From: a virus
IMG/VR virus record: IMGVR_UViG_3300048549_001834
Location: 1 to 50,691 of that record
Reading direction: 5' to 3' (one strand)
DNA: 50,691 bases
Part shown: positions 22,785 to 29,742 of the stretch, one piece after another
Layout of the letters: each line of letters begins with the position of its first letter
Numbering within the stretch: position 1 is the first letter of the stretch
Notes under the pieces: generated by a model
Databases searched by the model: none
The model's input: the letters and a program-made list of their open reading frames with translations, nothing else
What the model was told of the DNA's origin: nothing
Translations under genes and position numbers: made by a program

Positions 22785-23438
22785 TTAAAATTTAACAGTT
22801 AAAGCAGTTCCGAACACAAATTCGCGCTCATCCAAGTCATCTGCATCTACATAATCTACTCCGACAGAGAATTCTGCATTTTCCGAAATACTTTTGGAGA
22901 TGTCAGCTCCAGCGGCATAATATGTTCGATCTGTACTGTTTGTTAAATCTGTATTACCAACTGCGGCTGACAAGTCGAGAGAGGCAATCGACAGATCGAA
23001 AGAATGACCTACTCCTAGCTCTACAGTATACAAAGACTCATCAAAGTCTCTATAGACTGAAACAGATGGATTTAGCGCTACATTTGAAGAGACTCTAACC
23101 TGAAATTCAGAGAGAGCATCTCCAGGGCGATCTTCGAAATGATTTACTCCAGCATAAACAGATAGCAAGCCGTCCGAGAAAGATTTGCCTACTCCTGCTC
23201 CAAGATTATAACTATCTACTCCTGTATCAACAGATTGGTTCGTGCAAGCATGAGCGCTTAAATCCACACCTCCAAGCGCTGAACCAAGTTTTACGGAAGA
23301 TTGAACTGATTGTTCTGCCTTTTGAGCTCCTCTGTAAAAGAAGTCAGATGCGTAACCTACTTTCGCAGAGTTGCCAGAAAAGGCGGCGTTAGTTGTAAGC
23401 CCTAAGGCTAGTAATAATGATACGATTTTTGTTTTCAT
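22785..23438 (-). CDS. outer-membrane beta-barrel protein
   Basis: A 217-residue exported protein. Residues 1-21 are a signal peptide (MKTKIVSLLLALGLTTNAAFS, cleaved near Ala-Phe-Ser). The mature part alternates polar and hydrophobic residues and has an early VGYASDFFYRGAQKAEQSVQ motif and a middle LLSVYAGVNHFED. It resembles the bacterial outer-membrane family annotated as TIGR02001 (opening with SDYxFRG). It ends in a C-terminal Phe (ALTVKF), the usual BAM signal. Porin-like proteins are rarely carried by phages; superinfection exclusion or receptor masking is a possible use. The family match is from memory. The upstream gene ends 19 bases away. Confidence 0.75.
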   Translation of the reverse strand: MKTKIVSLLLALGLTTNAAFSGNSAKVGYASDFFYRGAQKAEQSVQSSVKLGSALGGVDLSAHACTNQSVDTGVDSYNLGAGVGKSFSDGLLSVYAGVNHFEDRPGDALSEFQVRVSSNVALNPSVSVYRDFDESLYTVELGVGHSFDLSIASLDLSAAVGNTDLTNSTDRTYYAAGADISKSISENAEFSVGVDYVDADDLDEREFVFGTALTVKF

Positions 23439-23457
23439 ATATTTTTTATAATTAAAT

Positions 23458-24003
23458 TTATTTTATTCTAATTTCTTTCCAGCCTACTTTTTTGTCTTTG
23501 ATTAAATCCCTTACTCTTCTTTGATTATTGTTTAATTGACTGTTTCCGCTTTTTACTTCTATAAAGGTAATTTCTTCTTCGCCGAATGATATATAATCTA
23601 TGGGTTTTCCTAAAAATGTACAAGCTTCTGGATCGAATTCAAATTGATCGAGGAAAGGAGCTAGAGTTTCTGCGATATGGCCAAGCCTTACTTCGCTACT
23701 CTTTTTTTGTGATGTGACTTTCTTTTTTGCTTCTTTTTCTTTAGCTAATTGTATTTCTAAATCATTTAAAGTTAAAACTATACCTTTCTCTTTTTTATCT
23801 AATTCAATTTTTCGTTCTTGAATAATTTCTTGTTCACGTTTTAATGATGCGTTAAGTTCAGATATTGTTGTATTTAATTGATCCTCTCTAGTTTTTAATA
23901 ATTTATTTTCAGATGATAATAAACTGACGTTGTTTTTATATTGAGATTGAAAGTATAAACTTGCTATTAGTATAATTATAGATATAAAAGCGATAATTTC
24001 CAT
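23458..24003 (-). CDS. membrane-anchored nuclease related to archaeal Holliday-junction resolvase
   Basis: A 181-residue protein. Residues 1-18 are a membrane anchor, about 28-98 a long Glu/Lys-rich coiled coil, and 103-181 a nuclease-fold domain. This domain has VRLGHIAETLAPFLDQFEFDP (about 105-125), PIDYISFGEEEITFIEVKSG (about 134-153) with the Asp and E-V-K triad, then Gln/Asn-rich QLNNNQRRVRDLI. This is the PF10107-type endonuclease related to archaeal Holliday-junction resolvases. Anchoring through a coiled coil suggests it acts on DNA near the membrane. It lies 8 bases from the following gene. Confidence 0.75.
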   Translation of the reverse strand: MEIIAFISIIILIASLYFQSQYKNNVSLLSSENKLLKTREDQLNTTISELNASLKREQEIIQERKIELDKKEKGIVLTLNDLEIQLAKEKEAKKKVTSQKKSSEVRLGHIAETLAPFLDQFEFDPEACTFLGKPIDYISFGEEEITFIEVKSGNSQLNNNQRRVRDLIKDKKVGWKEIRIK

Positions 24004-24010
24004 ATTTTTT

Positions 24011-24553
24011 TTAGTTTGATCTTAGAAAGAGAGTTAAATCTCTGTCTTTTCCTAGAATATTAACCTCATTTTTGAGCTCACACTCTACCTCTAAATAACC
24101 TTTTTTAACTAGAGTATGACACATTCTTAATGATTGAACATTATCATTAACGACAAAAGCTCTTAATTTTTTGCATTGAAAAATTTCTCTGAATTTATCC
24201 ACTAAATAAAAATATGTAGGCACAGCTCTAATAAATTCTATTCCGTTAATGCCTGAGTTTGGGGGATTAAATACATCTAATGTCCACGCATTGTTGAAGT
24301 CTTGAGGTTTATTGAATAACCAATACATTTTATTATTGTTTTTGCTGAAGCTGAAACCTTTTGTTGTGAAAGATTTTAATTTAAAAAATAATTCTCCATC
24401 AGTCTGATCCCAAAACATAAGCTTTCTGGATTCTTTGTCTAGGTCTCTTAAATCTTTTAAGAAATTATCTACCCACAATGTTGATGGGGAGATTTTAAAT
24501 CCTTTATGCTGATATGTTTTTTGAGAATTTGACGGATCAAATTCGCCAATCAC
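24011..24553 (-). CDS. hypothetical protein, possibly GNAT-like
   Basis: A 180-residue protein. The segment FVVNDNVQSLRMCHTLVKKGYLEVE (about 132-156) resembles the C-terminal acetyl-CoA-binding end of GNAT acetyltransferases (N-x-x-S-L-x-x-x-x-x-x-x-G-Y). The N-terminal half, with WVDNFLKDLRDLDKESRKLMFW, looks helical. I cannot name a substrate and rate the fold as only possible. It overlaps the small upstream gene by 4 bases and precedes the membrane nuclease by 8 bases. Confidence 0.45.
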   Translation of the reverse strand: MIGEFDPSNSQKTYQHKGFKISPSTLWVDNFLKDLRDLDKESRKLMFWDQTDGELFFKLKSFTTKGFSFSKNNNKMYWLFNKPQDFNNAWTLDVFNPPNSGINGIEFIRAVPTYFYLVDKFREIFQCKKLRAFVVNDNVQSLRMCHTLVKKGYLEVECELKNEVNILGKDRDLTLFLRSN

Positions 24554-24738
24554 TTAATTAAATGAGGCTTTTCAGTTTCTACTACTTCTACTTTATTCCT
24601 GTCTTTATCTTTCCATTTTTTTAAAGTAGTTATAAGAGAATCTGCTCTCTTAAGCGCTCTGTCTTTAGTCCAATAGTCTTTCTCTTCTACTCTACGACCA
24701 TTTCGTGTTACAACATAGAATTTATCTTGATTATTCAT
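24550..24738 (-). CDS. small basic protein of unknown function
   Basis: A 62-residue protein, MNNQDKFYVVTRNGRRVEEK onward, with many Lys/Arg/Asp. The opening FYVVTRNGRRVEEKDYWTKDRALKRADSL looks like a short beta-hairpin plus helix found in small phage proteins of unknown role. Its ATG overlaps the stop of the upstream membrane protein by 8 bases and its stop overlaps the next start by 4, which supports real translation. Confidence 0.55.
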   Translation of the reverse strand: MNNQDKFYVVTRNGRRVEEKDYWTKDRALKRADSLITTLKKWKDKDRNKVEVVETEKPHLIK

Positions 24739-24904
24739 ATAGTTTTGATTTGATTATTTTTAATAAGTTTGATGATTGTAGCTGTTTATTCCTAAAGTAA
24801 ACACTCACTGGTAATGATATTGCTAATCCAATAGTAATAATTAATACAATAGTTCCAAAAAAATGCCACACATTAAAAAGCGCGACTTCTAATAAATTAC
24901 TCAT
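24731..24904 (-). CDS. small single-pass membrane protein
   Basis: A 57-residue frame from the ATG at 24902-24904 to the TAA at 24731. It has one strong membrane segment (FFGTIVLIITIGLAISLPVS, about 15-34), followed by FRNKQLQSS and a basic tail. It overlaps the gene upstream by 8 bases (ATGAGTAA) and the gene downstream by 8 (ATGAATAA), the same junction style as other genes here. No family recognised. Confidence 0.6.
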   Translation of the reverse strand: MSNLLEVALFNVWHFFGTIVLIITIGLAISLPVSVYFRNKQLQSSNLLKIIKSKLYE

Positions 24905-25379
24905 ATTTTTTCCAAACTTGTACAGATTTTAATTTTAATAAATCATGCGTTTTGATTTGAGTCAAAGTTTCTTTTGTCTGAGGTCTTCTGAAGACTCTAT
25001 ATTTAGCCTTCCAAGGTTGATCTACGAAAGGGAGATCAAAGCGAGCTACATTTGTTCTCTGTAAAAATTCGGCAAGCTCAGATCTATTTACTAGAATAAA
25101 AGAGTCTGCTGTTTCGAAAGCGATAAATTTCGCCCTACCATAAACCCATCCTTTTCTGCCATGCTTGTCTGCAAATTCAATCCAAATCCATTTATCAAAA
25201 GATTTATTTTTAAAACGTTTTTTAGTTTTTAAATCTACCTCAATATCTTTATGGGTCGGCGTTTGAAATAGAAATTGCACATTTTCTTTTTTTAAAGAAG
25301 TGGTGGCTCTTTTAGGTCTATATCCTTTTTTTTCTGCTAAATCTTGAAACACGGAGAATGGGGTTGGGTTTTTATCCAT
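24897..25379 (-). CDS. nuclease-like protein, paralogue of the gene at 3115
   Basis: A 160-residue protein sharing a distinct set of motifs with the protein at 3115-3567: WIWIEFADKHGRKGWVYG (about 66-83), AKFIAFETADSFILVNRSEL (about 84-103), and a C-terminal K-x-x-V-W-x-K ending. A D-x-E-V-D-L-K hairpin (about 46-52) stands where the other has its ID-V-K. A PD-(D/E)XK-type nuclease is plausible. Keeping two diverged copies 21 kb apart points to an early duplication or two uses. It overlaps the small membrane gene downstream by 8 bases. Confidence 0.5.
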   Translation of the reverse strand: MDKNPTPFSVFQDLAEKKGYRPKRATTSLKKENVQFLFQTPTHKDIEVDLKTKKRFKNKSFDKWIWIEFADKHGRKGWVYGRAKFIAFETADSFILVNRSELAEFLQRTNVARFDLPFVDQPWKAKYRVFRRPQTKETLTQIKTHDLLKLKSVQVWKKYE

Positions 25380-25380
25380 A

Positions 25381-25800
25381 TCAAAGGCCTAGTAAAAATC
25401 GTTTTTTATGATTTTGTTGAAAGCCTGAAGGATCTTTTATGTTTGAGTTAATATAATCAATTATATTCATTGATTGAGATTTTTCAATATTTTCGACATC
25501 GAAAGTTACATAATTTTCGACATACTGTTCTTCGGCATAATCATATTCATATATGTGTGGGGGCTGATCCCACTTGTTGATCATTTTAAGTCTGCTACCA
25601 CTGACTAAAGGCATGTGATAAAGCTTTACTCGCACAGGGACCGACTCTTTAAGAGCGTCTCCAGCTTCTCCAATTTCTCTGATGATCGGCGGGTCGAATT
25701 CTCTGACGAGTTCATTATTTTGCCCTTTATGGATTTTTGTGATTGAACTGGAGCAGCCAATTGAATAAAAAAAGATTGTTGCAAGTAAAATTTTAGACAT
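25381..25800 (-). CDS. lipoprotein
   Basis: A 139-residue protein with a type II signal: MSKILLATIFFYSIGCSSS, where S-I-G-C at residues 13-16 is the lipobox and Cys16 the acylated residue. The mature part is rich in Glu, Asp and Pro and has no clear domain. An outer-membrane lipoprotein encoded by a phage could be an outer spanin, a superinfection-exclusion factor or a moron product; none is proven. It abuts the nuclease-like gene by one base and is 23 bases from the upstream gene. Confidence 0.7.
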   Translation of the reverse strand: MSKILLATIFFYSIGCSSSITKIHKGQNNELVREFDPPIIREIGEAGDALKESVPVRVKLYHMPLVSGSRLKMINKWDQPPHIYEYDYAEEQYVENYVTFDVENIEKSQSMNIIDYINSNIKDPSGFQQNHKKRFLLGL

Positions 25801-25823
25801 TGTAAGTATTTGTTACACAATTA

Positions 25824-26027
25824 TTAAAGCTTTTTTTGAGTGTACTTTTCGATTTGTTCTTTAGTATAGATATCAAAACCTAATTGTTCTAGCCACGACT
25901 TATGAACAGGAACCAAAGTTTCGGCGCCAACAAATTTACCTAAGTCTTTATAAGTTAAATGAGTGAAAGATGTAGAGCCTTTTTTTCTTCCTCTTTTAGT
26001 AGAGTTTGAGTTGTTTTCAATTTTCAT
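25824..26027 (-). CDS. small protein with an AT-hook-like basic stretch
   Basis: A 67-residue protein. Residues 10-17 read TKRGRKKG, resembling the GRP/AT-hook type of minor-groove DNA-binding motif, and the rest (LTYKDLGKFVGAETLVPVHKSWL) is a short mixed domain. DNA binding is inferred from the motif only. It has a leaderless promoter immediately upstream and so may be an early gene. Confidence 0.6.
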   Translation of the reverse strand: MKIENNSNSTKRGRKKGSTSFTHLTYKDLGKFVGAETLVPVHKSWLEQLGFDIYTKEQIEKYTQKKL

Positions 26028-26035
26028 ATATATAG

Positions 26036-26064
26036 ATTATATTTTAAAAGTATTAAAATGTCAA
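26036..26064 (-). promoter_or_regulatory. sigma70-type promoter, leaderless, for the AT-hook-like gene
   Basis: Minus-strand TTGACA (26059-26064), 17-base spacer, TATAAT (26036-26041), 8 bases, ATG. Both boxes are perfect. Confidence 0.83.
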
Positions 26065-26077
26065 TAAAAAAATAATT

Positions 26078-27115
26078 TTATATCATTGATATAGAAATCA
26101 TGTTTGCAAAATTAACACCATTTTTGTTCACTAAGTCAAGGTCTGGATGCATTGCGCTGAGAAAAAAGTTTTGTGGGAAATGTTCGGCAAGATAATATTT
26201 ATTTTCATATGCAATCTCATCATACAACGGAAATAAAAAACTTCCATCGAGCATAGAAAAGTCTAAATAATTAATTAATTTATTATTTGGAGGGTTTTTA
26301 AATTTTATTGTAGTTGTATTATCTATTTTATTGACTTCATCAATAACTAATTTAATTTTAGAATCTGTGTCTTGTATTCCTGTTTCTGCGTAAATTAATT
26401 TACTGTTGTTATTAACGCTGAAAGATTCTGAAATATTTAGAGATGGCGCGGAATCAATTGACCTAAAATACTTTGTGATATCTGTCGAATTATCGGGAGA
26501 TCGAAAAGTTATGATTTTTAATCTTAAAAAATCTGATAATTCTTTTTTTATGTTTTTATATTGCTTCTCAAGTGCCGTGGATATAATTGCATAATTCTTT
26601 GTTATGCAAATTTCATTCAAAGAAATTTTTTGAGGTAAGTAAGTAAAGTAGGTAATCTGGTCAGGCTGATTAAATAATTGTCGGAAGTCTGTTAGATACT
26701 CTTCATGCATAAAACTATCAGATTGGGGGCAACTAATTAATTCTTGTCTGTTTCCAGTTTGGTAAAATAAATAATTTCTTGGGTTCAGATTTAGATGTCT
26801 AATTTCATAATGATCAGGAGTATTTATAATAAGTCTGTAATCTTCAACTACATATTTTTCAGTTATTTTCAAAAACTTGTGGGGCGTAATAACTTTAACT
26901 TTAAATAAATATTCTAAAGTCCCACAAAGATGATTAAATAATTCTATATATCTTCTTTTAATGTCGTCATTTTTAAACTGAATACAATAAGGCGTAATAA
27001 GTGAAGCTATTTTTTGATGATCTAATTTTTGATAATCATGAGACAAATTTTCATCTCTGAGGGAAATTTTTAATCTGATTAAATCAAAATCTATTAAAGG
27101 TTTTGCCATATTCAA
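26078..27115 (-). CDS. hypothetical protein, 345 residues
   Basis: I do not recognise this protein. It has a long N-terminal helical part (LIRLKISLRDENLSHDYQKL), a middle section rich in Tyr/Leu (about 120-200) and a C-terminal section with VVIDEV-like strands and SFLFPLYDEIAYENKYYLAEHFP (about 294-316). No membrane or signal sequence is apparent. The start could be Met1 or Met3. Its gene lies 8 bases downstream of the UV-endonuclease-like gene in the same orientation, so the two are likely co-transcribed. Confidence 0.5.
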   Translation of the reverse strand: MNMAKPLIDFDLIRLKISLRDENLSHDYQKLDHQKIASLITPYCIQFKNDDIKRRYIELFNHLCGTLEYLFKVKVITPHKFLKITEKYVVEDYRLIINTPDHYEIRHLNLNPRNYLFYQTGNRQELISCPQSDSFMHEEYLTDFRQLFNQPDQITYFTYLPQKISLNEICITKNYAIISTALEKQYKNIKKELSDFLRLKIITFRSPDNSTDITKYFRSIDSAPSLNISESFSVNNNSKLIYAETGIQDTDSKIKLVIDEVNKIDNTTTIKFKNPPNNKLINYLDFSMLDGSFLFPLYDEIAYENKYYLAEHFPQNFFLSAMHPDLDLVNKNGVNFANMISISMI

Positions 27116-27123
27116 AAACTTAT

Positions 27124-28227
27124 CTAGAACCCGTATATCGAGTTGAAGCCGCTACCACCTTTAGTTTCAAGAGCTTCTTTAATCTTTTTATGAGCAATAT
27201 CAATTTCTGTTTCGTTAATCTCGCTATCGTCAATCTCAACTTTAACTGAGAGCAAGTCATCAAAACTGCTAAGATTAAGGTTTTCATCTTTTATGACGAC
27301 ACCTTTCATTTGAAAAATATTCTGATCGCTATTAATACCGCAACATATCCACCCTATGTCCTTTCCAAAAGACGGTATTTCTTTCGAAAAAGCATCATCT
27401 AAAGGTTCTTCATCCCAAAAGAAGCAAGGTGTATTATTTTCTGGCCAAGTGTGTTTAAAAGCTTCGACATTCTGCTTATCAGAAACTTCTTTCCCTCCAA
27501 TAACAGAAGGGTTTAATTTGTGATTTAAGTTGTTATAAACTAAAGGAAAAAACTTACCATATTCTCCACCACAATAAAGATGAAGCCATTTAAATAAATT
27601 TTGACAATTCCAGCAACCTTCTTTTTCGTTTGTAACTGAAACTCTTGATTGAGAAGATTCTGGTAGGTTTTCAAAAGAATTATAAAATTTATCAATTACG
27701 TTTTTTAATTTTAGCTCTTCCGACTCATTAACAGAATTATTCACCTGTATAATAATCGGTGATTCCAATCCTTGATCTAGCTCAAATAAATCAAAAATTG
27801 TAGACCATAAATTAATTAAATTTAAAGATTTTTTAATAGTTGTTTCTGTGCCTGATAATAGAACTTGCTTTCTTAACTCGACACAAATTTTAACATTAAA
27901 TTTTCTAGCTATAATTCCTATTTTTTTAAGTTCTTTTATTATTGATTCATAATCAGCGAGATCTTTAATGGAGCAAGGGATCGAATCATCATGCAATAAA
28001 GGAATTAAGTCGTTGAAGATAGAATATAGTTTAATGTTATTTTGGGCACAAAATTTAATATGGTTTTGAGCACATATTGCATTATGCATTATGATTTGGC
28101 TAAGCTCCGAGATAGCTTCATTCAAAGGTTTTGCATTAAAAGCTTTCTTAGATAAACTTCTAAAAGAGTTTTCGCTAGACGATTGAGATAAAGTAGAGCT
28201 CGAGCTTAGTAAACCATAAGTATTCAT
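27124..28227 (-). CDS. UV-damage endonuclease-like (UVDE) protein
   Basis: A 367-residue protein with a TIM-barrel outline like UvdE/UvsE. GLLSSSSTLSQSSSENSFRSL at the start corresponds to the G-Y-C-x...S-S-T-x-R opening. NHIKFCAQNNIKLYSIFNDLIPLLHDD (about 54-80) matches the strand that usually reads W-N-x-x-x-I-x-F-Y-R-I-S-S. SRVSVTNEKE (about 193-202) matches L-E-N-D, with metal Glu. FPLVYNNLNHKLNPS (about 228-242) sits where D-x-H-H lies, and HTWPEN (about 260-265) is the T-W motif. Several metal-ligand residues differ, so activity is uncertain. It follows a DUF736-like gene by 18 bases. Confidence 0.55.
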   Translation of the reverse strand: MNTYGLLSSSSTLSQSSSENSFRSLSKKAFNAKPLNEAISELSQIIMHNAICAQNHIKFCAQNNIKLYSIFNDLIPLLHDDSIPCSIKDLADYESIIKELKKIGIIARKFNVKICVELRKQVLLSGTETTIKKSLNLINLWSTIFDLFELDQGLESPIIIQVNNSVNESEELKLKNVIDKFYNSFENLPESSQSRVSVTNEKEGCWNCQNLFKWLHLYCGGEYGKFFPLVYNNLNHKLNPSVIGGKEVSDKQNVEAFKHTWPENNTPCFFWDEEPLDDAFSKEIPSFGKDIGWICCGINSDQNIFQMKGVVIKDENLNLSSFDDLLSVKVEIDDSEINETEIDIAHKKIKEALETKGGSGFNSIYGF

Positions 28228-28245
28228 AATAAAAGTATTTACACT

Positions 28246-28551
28246 TTAAAACAAGTTATCAGGGACTTCATCTTCAGAGCCTACAGAAGCTGCTACTGCT
28301 TGAGGTTCAACTTGTTGACTTTCTGTAACATTGTTAGGTTTAGACTTATAGATGATTAAGTCTGGAGCCCTTTCATTATCTTTTTTATTTTTGTTAGCAA
28401 AAATAACAACTTTATGGACGACTTCTTGACCAAGCTCTGTAGTCTTGAAGTGCCCTGTTAAATAGTCGGTATTACCGCTTTTGCGCCAAAGTGCCCCCAT
28501 TTCTCTGGAAGACCACTCAGTAGAAGTTTTTGATTTATTTTCAGTATTCAT
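28246..28551 (-). CDS. DUF736-like small protein with acidic SSB-type tail
   Basis: A 101-residue protein. The start is set at the ATG before NTENKSKTSTEW because a leaderless promoter ends 7 bases before it; the frame is open above, but that part lies inside the promoter. The core, WSSREMGALWRKSGNTDYLTGHFK...VIFANKNKKDNERAPDLIIYKS (about residues 11-70), resembles the phage DUF736/replication-accessory fold. The last eight residues, DEVPDNLF, are acidic with a terminal aromatic, like the C-terminal tail of SSB. A partner-recruiting role in replication is inferred. Confidence 0.65.
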   Translation of the reverse strand: MNTENKSKTSTEWSSREMGALWRKSGNTDYLTGHFKTTELGQEVVHKVVIFANKNKKDNERAPDLIIYKSKPNNVTESQQVEPQAVAASVGSEDEVPDNLF

Positions 28552-28558
28552 GTTTATG

Positions 28559-28587
28559 ATCATAATGCATATTAAGTAATTTGTCAA
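28559..28587 (-). promoter_or_regulatory. sigma70-type promoter, leaderless, for the DUF736-like gene
   Basis: Minus-strand TTGACA (28582-28587), 17-base spacer, TATGAT (28559-28564), 7 bases, ATG. It decides the start of the gene. The plus-strand tail genes begin 81 bases beyond, so this is a divergent promoter region. Confidence 0.82.
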
Positions 28588-28667
28588 GTATTATTTTTGT
28601 ATATCGTCCACTATGATTTTAAATTTGTTCGAAAAAATTTTTAAGTTGTTTAAGTGTAAAAAAAAAT

Positions 28668-28979
28668 ATGGATTTAATTGTAGATGGTAGTTTGACGGCT
28701 CCGCCTAGTCAAGTATACTGTTTTAGAGACCTAAGTTTATATGTAAAATGTTTTTTAAATAAAAATTTATTAATAGAATGCCAAGAAGAGGAGATTGATT
28801 TGTATTGGTCTTGGCTGAAGCAAAATAATTCATATGATTTTGTTGACGCTATAGTAAGCAGAGACGAAGTTCAAGGTTTTTATATAGGCCCGCGCCGAAA
28901 AAGTAACTTGAAGATAGAATTAATTAATTACAATAACCAATCTTTTGTATTGAAGAAAATATTAAATAGATTAACATAA
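28668..28979 (+). CDS. hypothetical protein, first gene of the tail module
   Basis: A 103-residue protein of unknown family with aromatic and charged residues (YCFRDLSLYVKCFLN; LYWSWLKQNN) and no signal peptide. It starts the plus-strand block and is 3 bases ahead of the JmjC-like gene. No convincing promoter is visible in the 116 bases to its left; poly-A precedes the ATG and no Shine-Dalgarno is seen. Confidence 0.5.
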   Translation: MDLIVDGSLTAPPSQVYCFRDLSLYVKCFLNKNLLIECQEEEIDLYWSWLKQNNSYDFVDAIVSRDEVQGFYIGPRRKSNLKIELINYNNQSFVLKKILNRLT

Positions 28980-28982
28980 AGT

Positions 28983-29729
28983 ATGTTAAATGTTAAAAAT
29001 ACTGATAATATAACACATTTGTTTAAAAAAAATCAACCATTTGTTTTAAGTCATGATTTTGGATTGAGTGAAATTATCAACGTTGATAAAATATTAAAAG
29101 ATTATGGAGACCTTAAAGTTATTGTACCAGAGATAGTAGAGGGAGGTCAGTTATCAAATTTGCAAGAAATAAATCGTATAGAGATAACTATAGAACAATA
29201 TGTTAAAGAATATATAAACAAAAAAAATAACAAATATTACCTGCGTTCAGAAAATCCTTTTGGATTTGTACAACCTGAGAAAATTTTAAAATTAGAAAAA
29301 GAAATTATTAATAAGTATAATTTTGGTAAAGTAGGAGATATATCATTATGGTGGGGAGGGAAAGGTACTACCACTCCTTTACATTACGATTCCTATAGCT
29401 ATAAAATCGACAGAACCCTTAAGCAGATTCATAAAGAAAACTTCTATAAAAAACCAATAGCTCATTCTTTGTTAAGTGTTGTGAGTGGCAGCAAAGAGGT
29501 ATTGTTAATTAGCCCTCAATACAATGAATTAATAGAAAATTTAGATTTAGATCATTCTGGAGCCATGTATTCTAAGACAGAGATTTCAAAAATTTTAATT
29601 AAAAATAATATAAAACAAAATATAATAATATTAAATGAAAACCAAAGTTTAAATATACCTAGGTTTTGGTGGCATAGAATAAATAATATAAAACAAGGAA
29701 TTTCAATAACTTATAATTTTAAACTATAG
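28983..29729 (+). CDS. JmjC/cupin-like Fe(II)/2-oxoglutarate oxygenase
   Basis: A 248-residue protein. SLWWGGKGTTTPLHYDSYSY (121-140) gives the H-x-D metal pair (His134, Asp136). HSLLSVVSGSKEVLLISPQ (161-179) is the central strand of cupin-8/JmjC enzymes. LNENQSLNIPRFWWHRINN (217-235) supplies the distal His231. These enzymes hydroxylate protein side chains or other substrates with Fe(II) and 2-oxoglutarate. It sits next to the minor tail proteins, so a virion protein might be its target; that is inference. Its start is 3 bases from the previous gene and it ends 13 bases before the L homologue. Confidence 0.75.
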   Translation: MLNVKNTDNITHLFKKNQPFVLSHDFGLSEIINVDKILKDYGDLKVIVPEIVEGGQLSNLQEINRIEITIEQYVKEYINKKNNKYYLRSENPFGFVQPEKILKLEKEIINKYNFGKVGDISLWWGGKGTTTPLHYDSYSYKIDRTLKQIHKENFYKKPIAHSLLSVVSGSKEVLLISPQYNELIENLDLDHSGAMYSKTEISKILIKNNIKQNIIILNENQSLNIPRFWWHRINNIKQGISITYNFKL

Positions 29730-29742
29730 TGTAAATACTTAT

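Noticed and set aside
23458-25800. Spanin pair (coiled-coil membrane protein plus lipoprotein)
   Set aside because: The coiled-coil protein carries a nuclease domain and several unrelated genes separate it from the lipoprotein; no lysin is nearby.
28552-28587. Longer start for the DUF736-like gene (12 more codons)
   Set aside because: Those codons overlap a perfect -35/-10 promoter that ends 7 bases before the next ATG.
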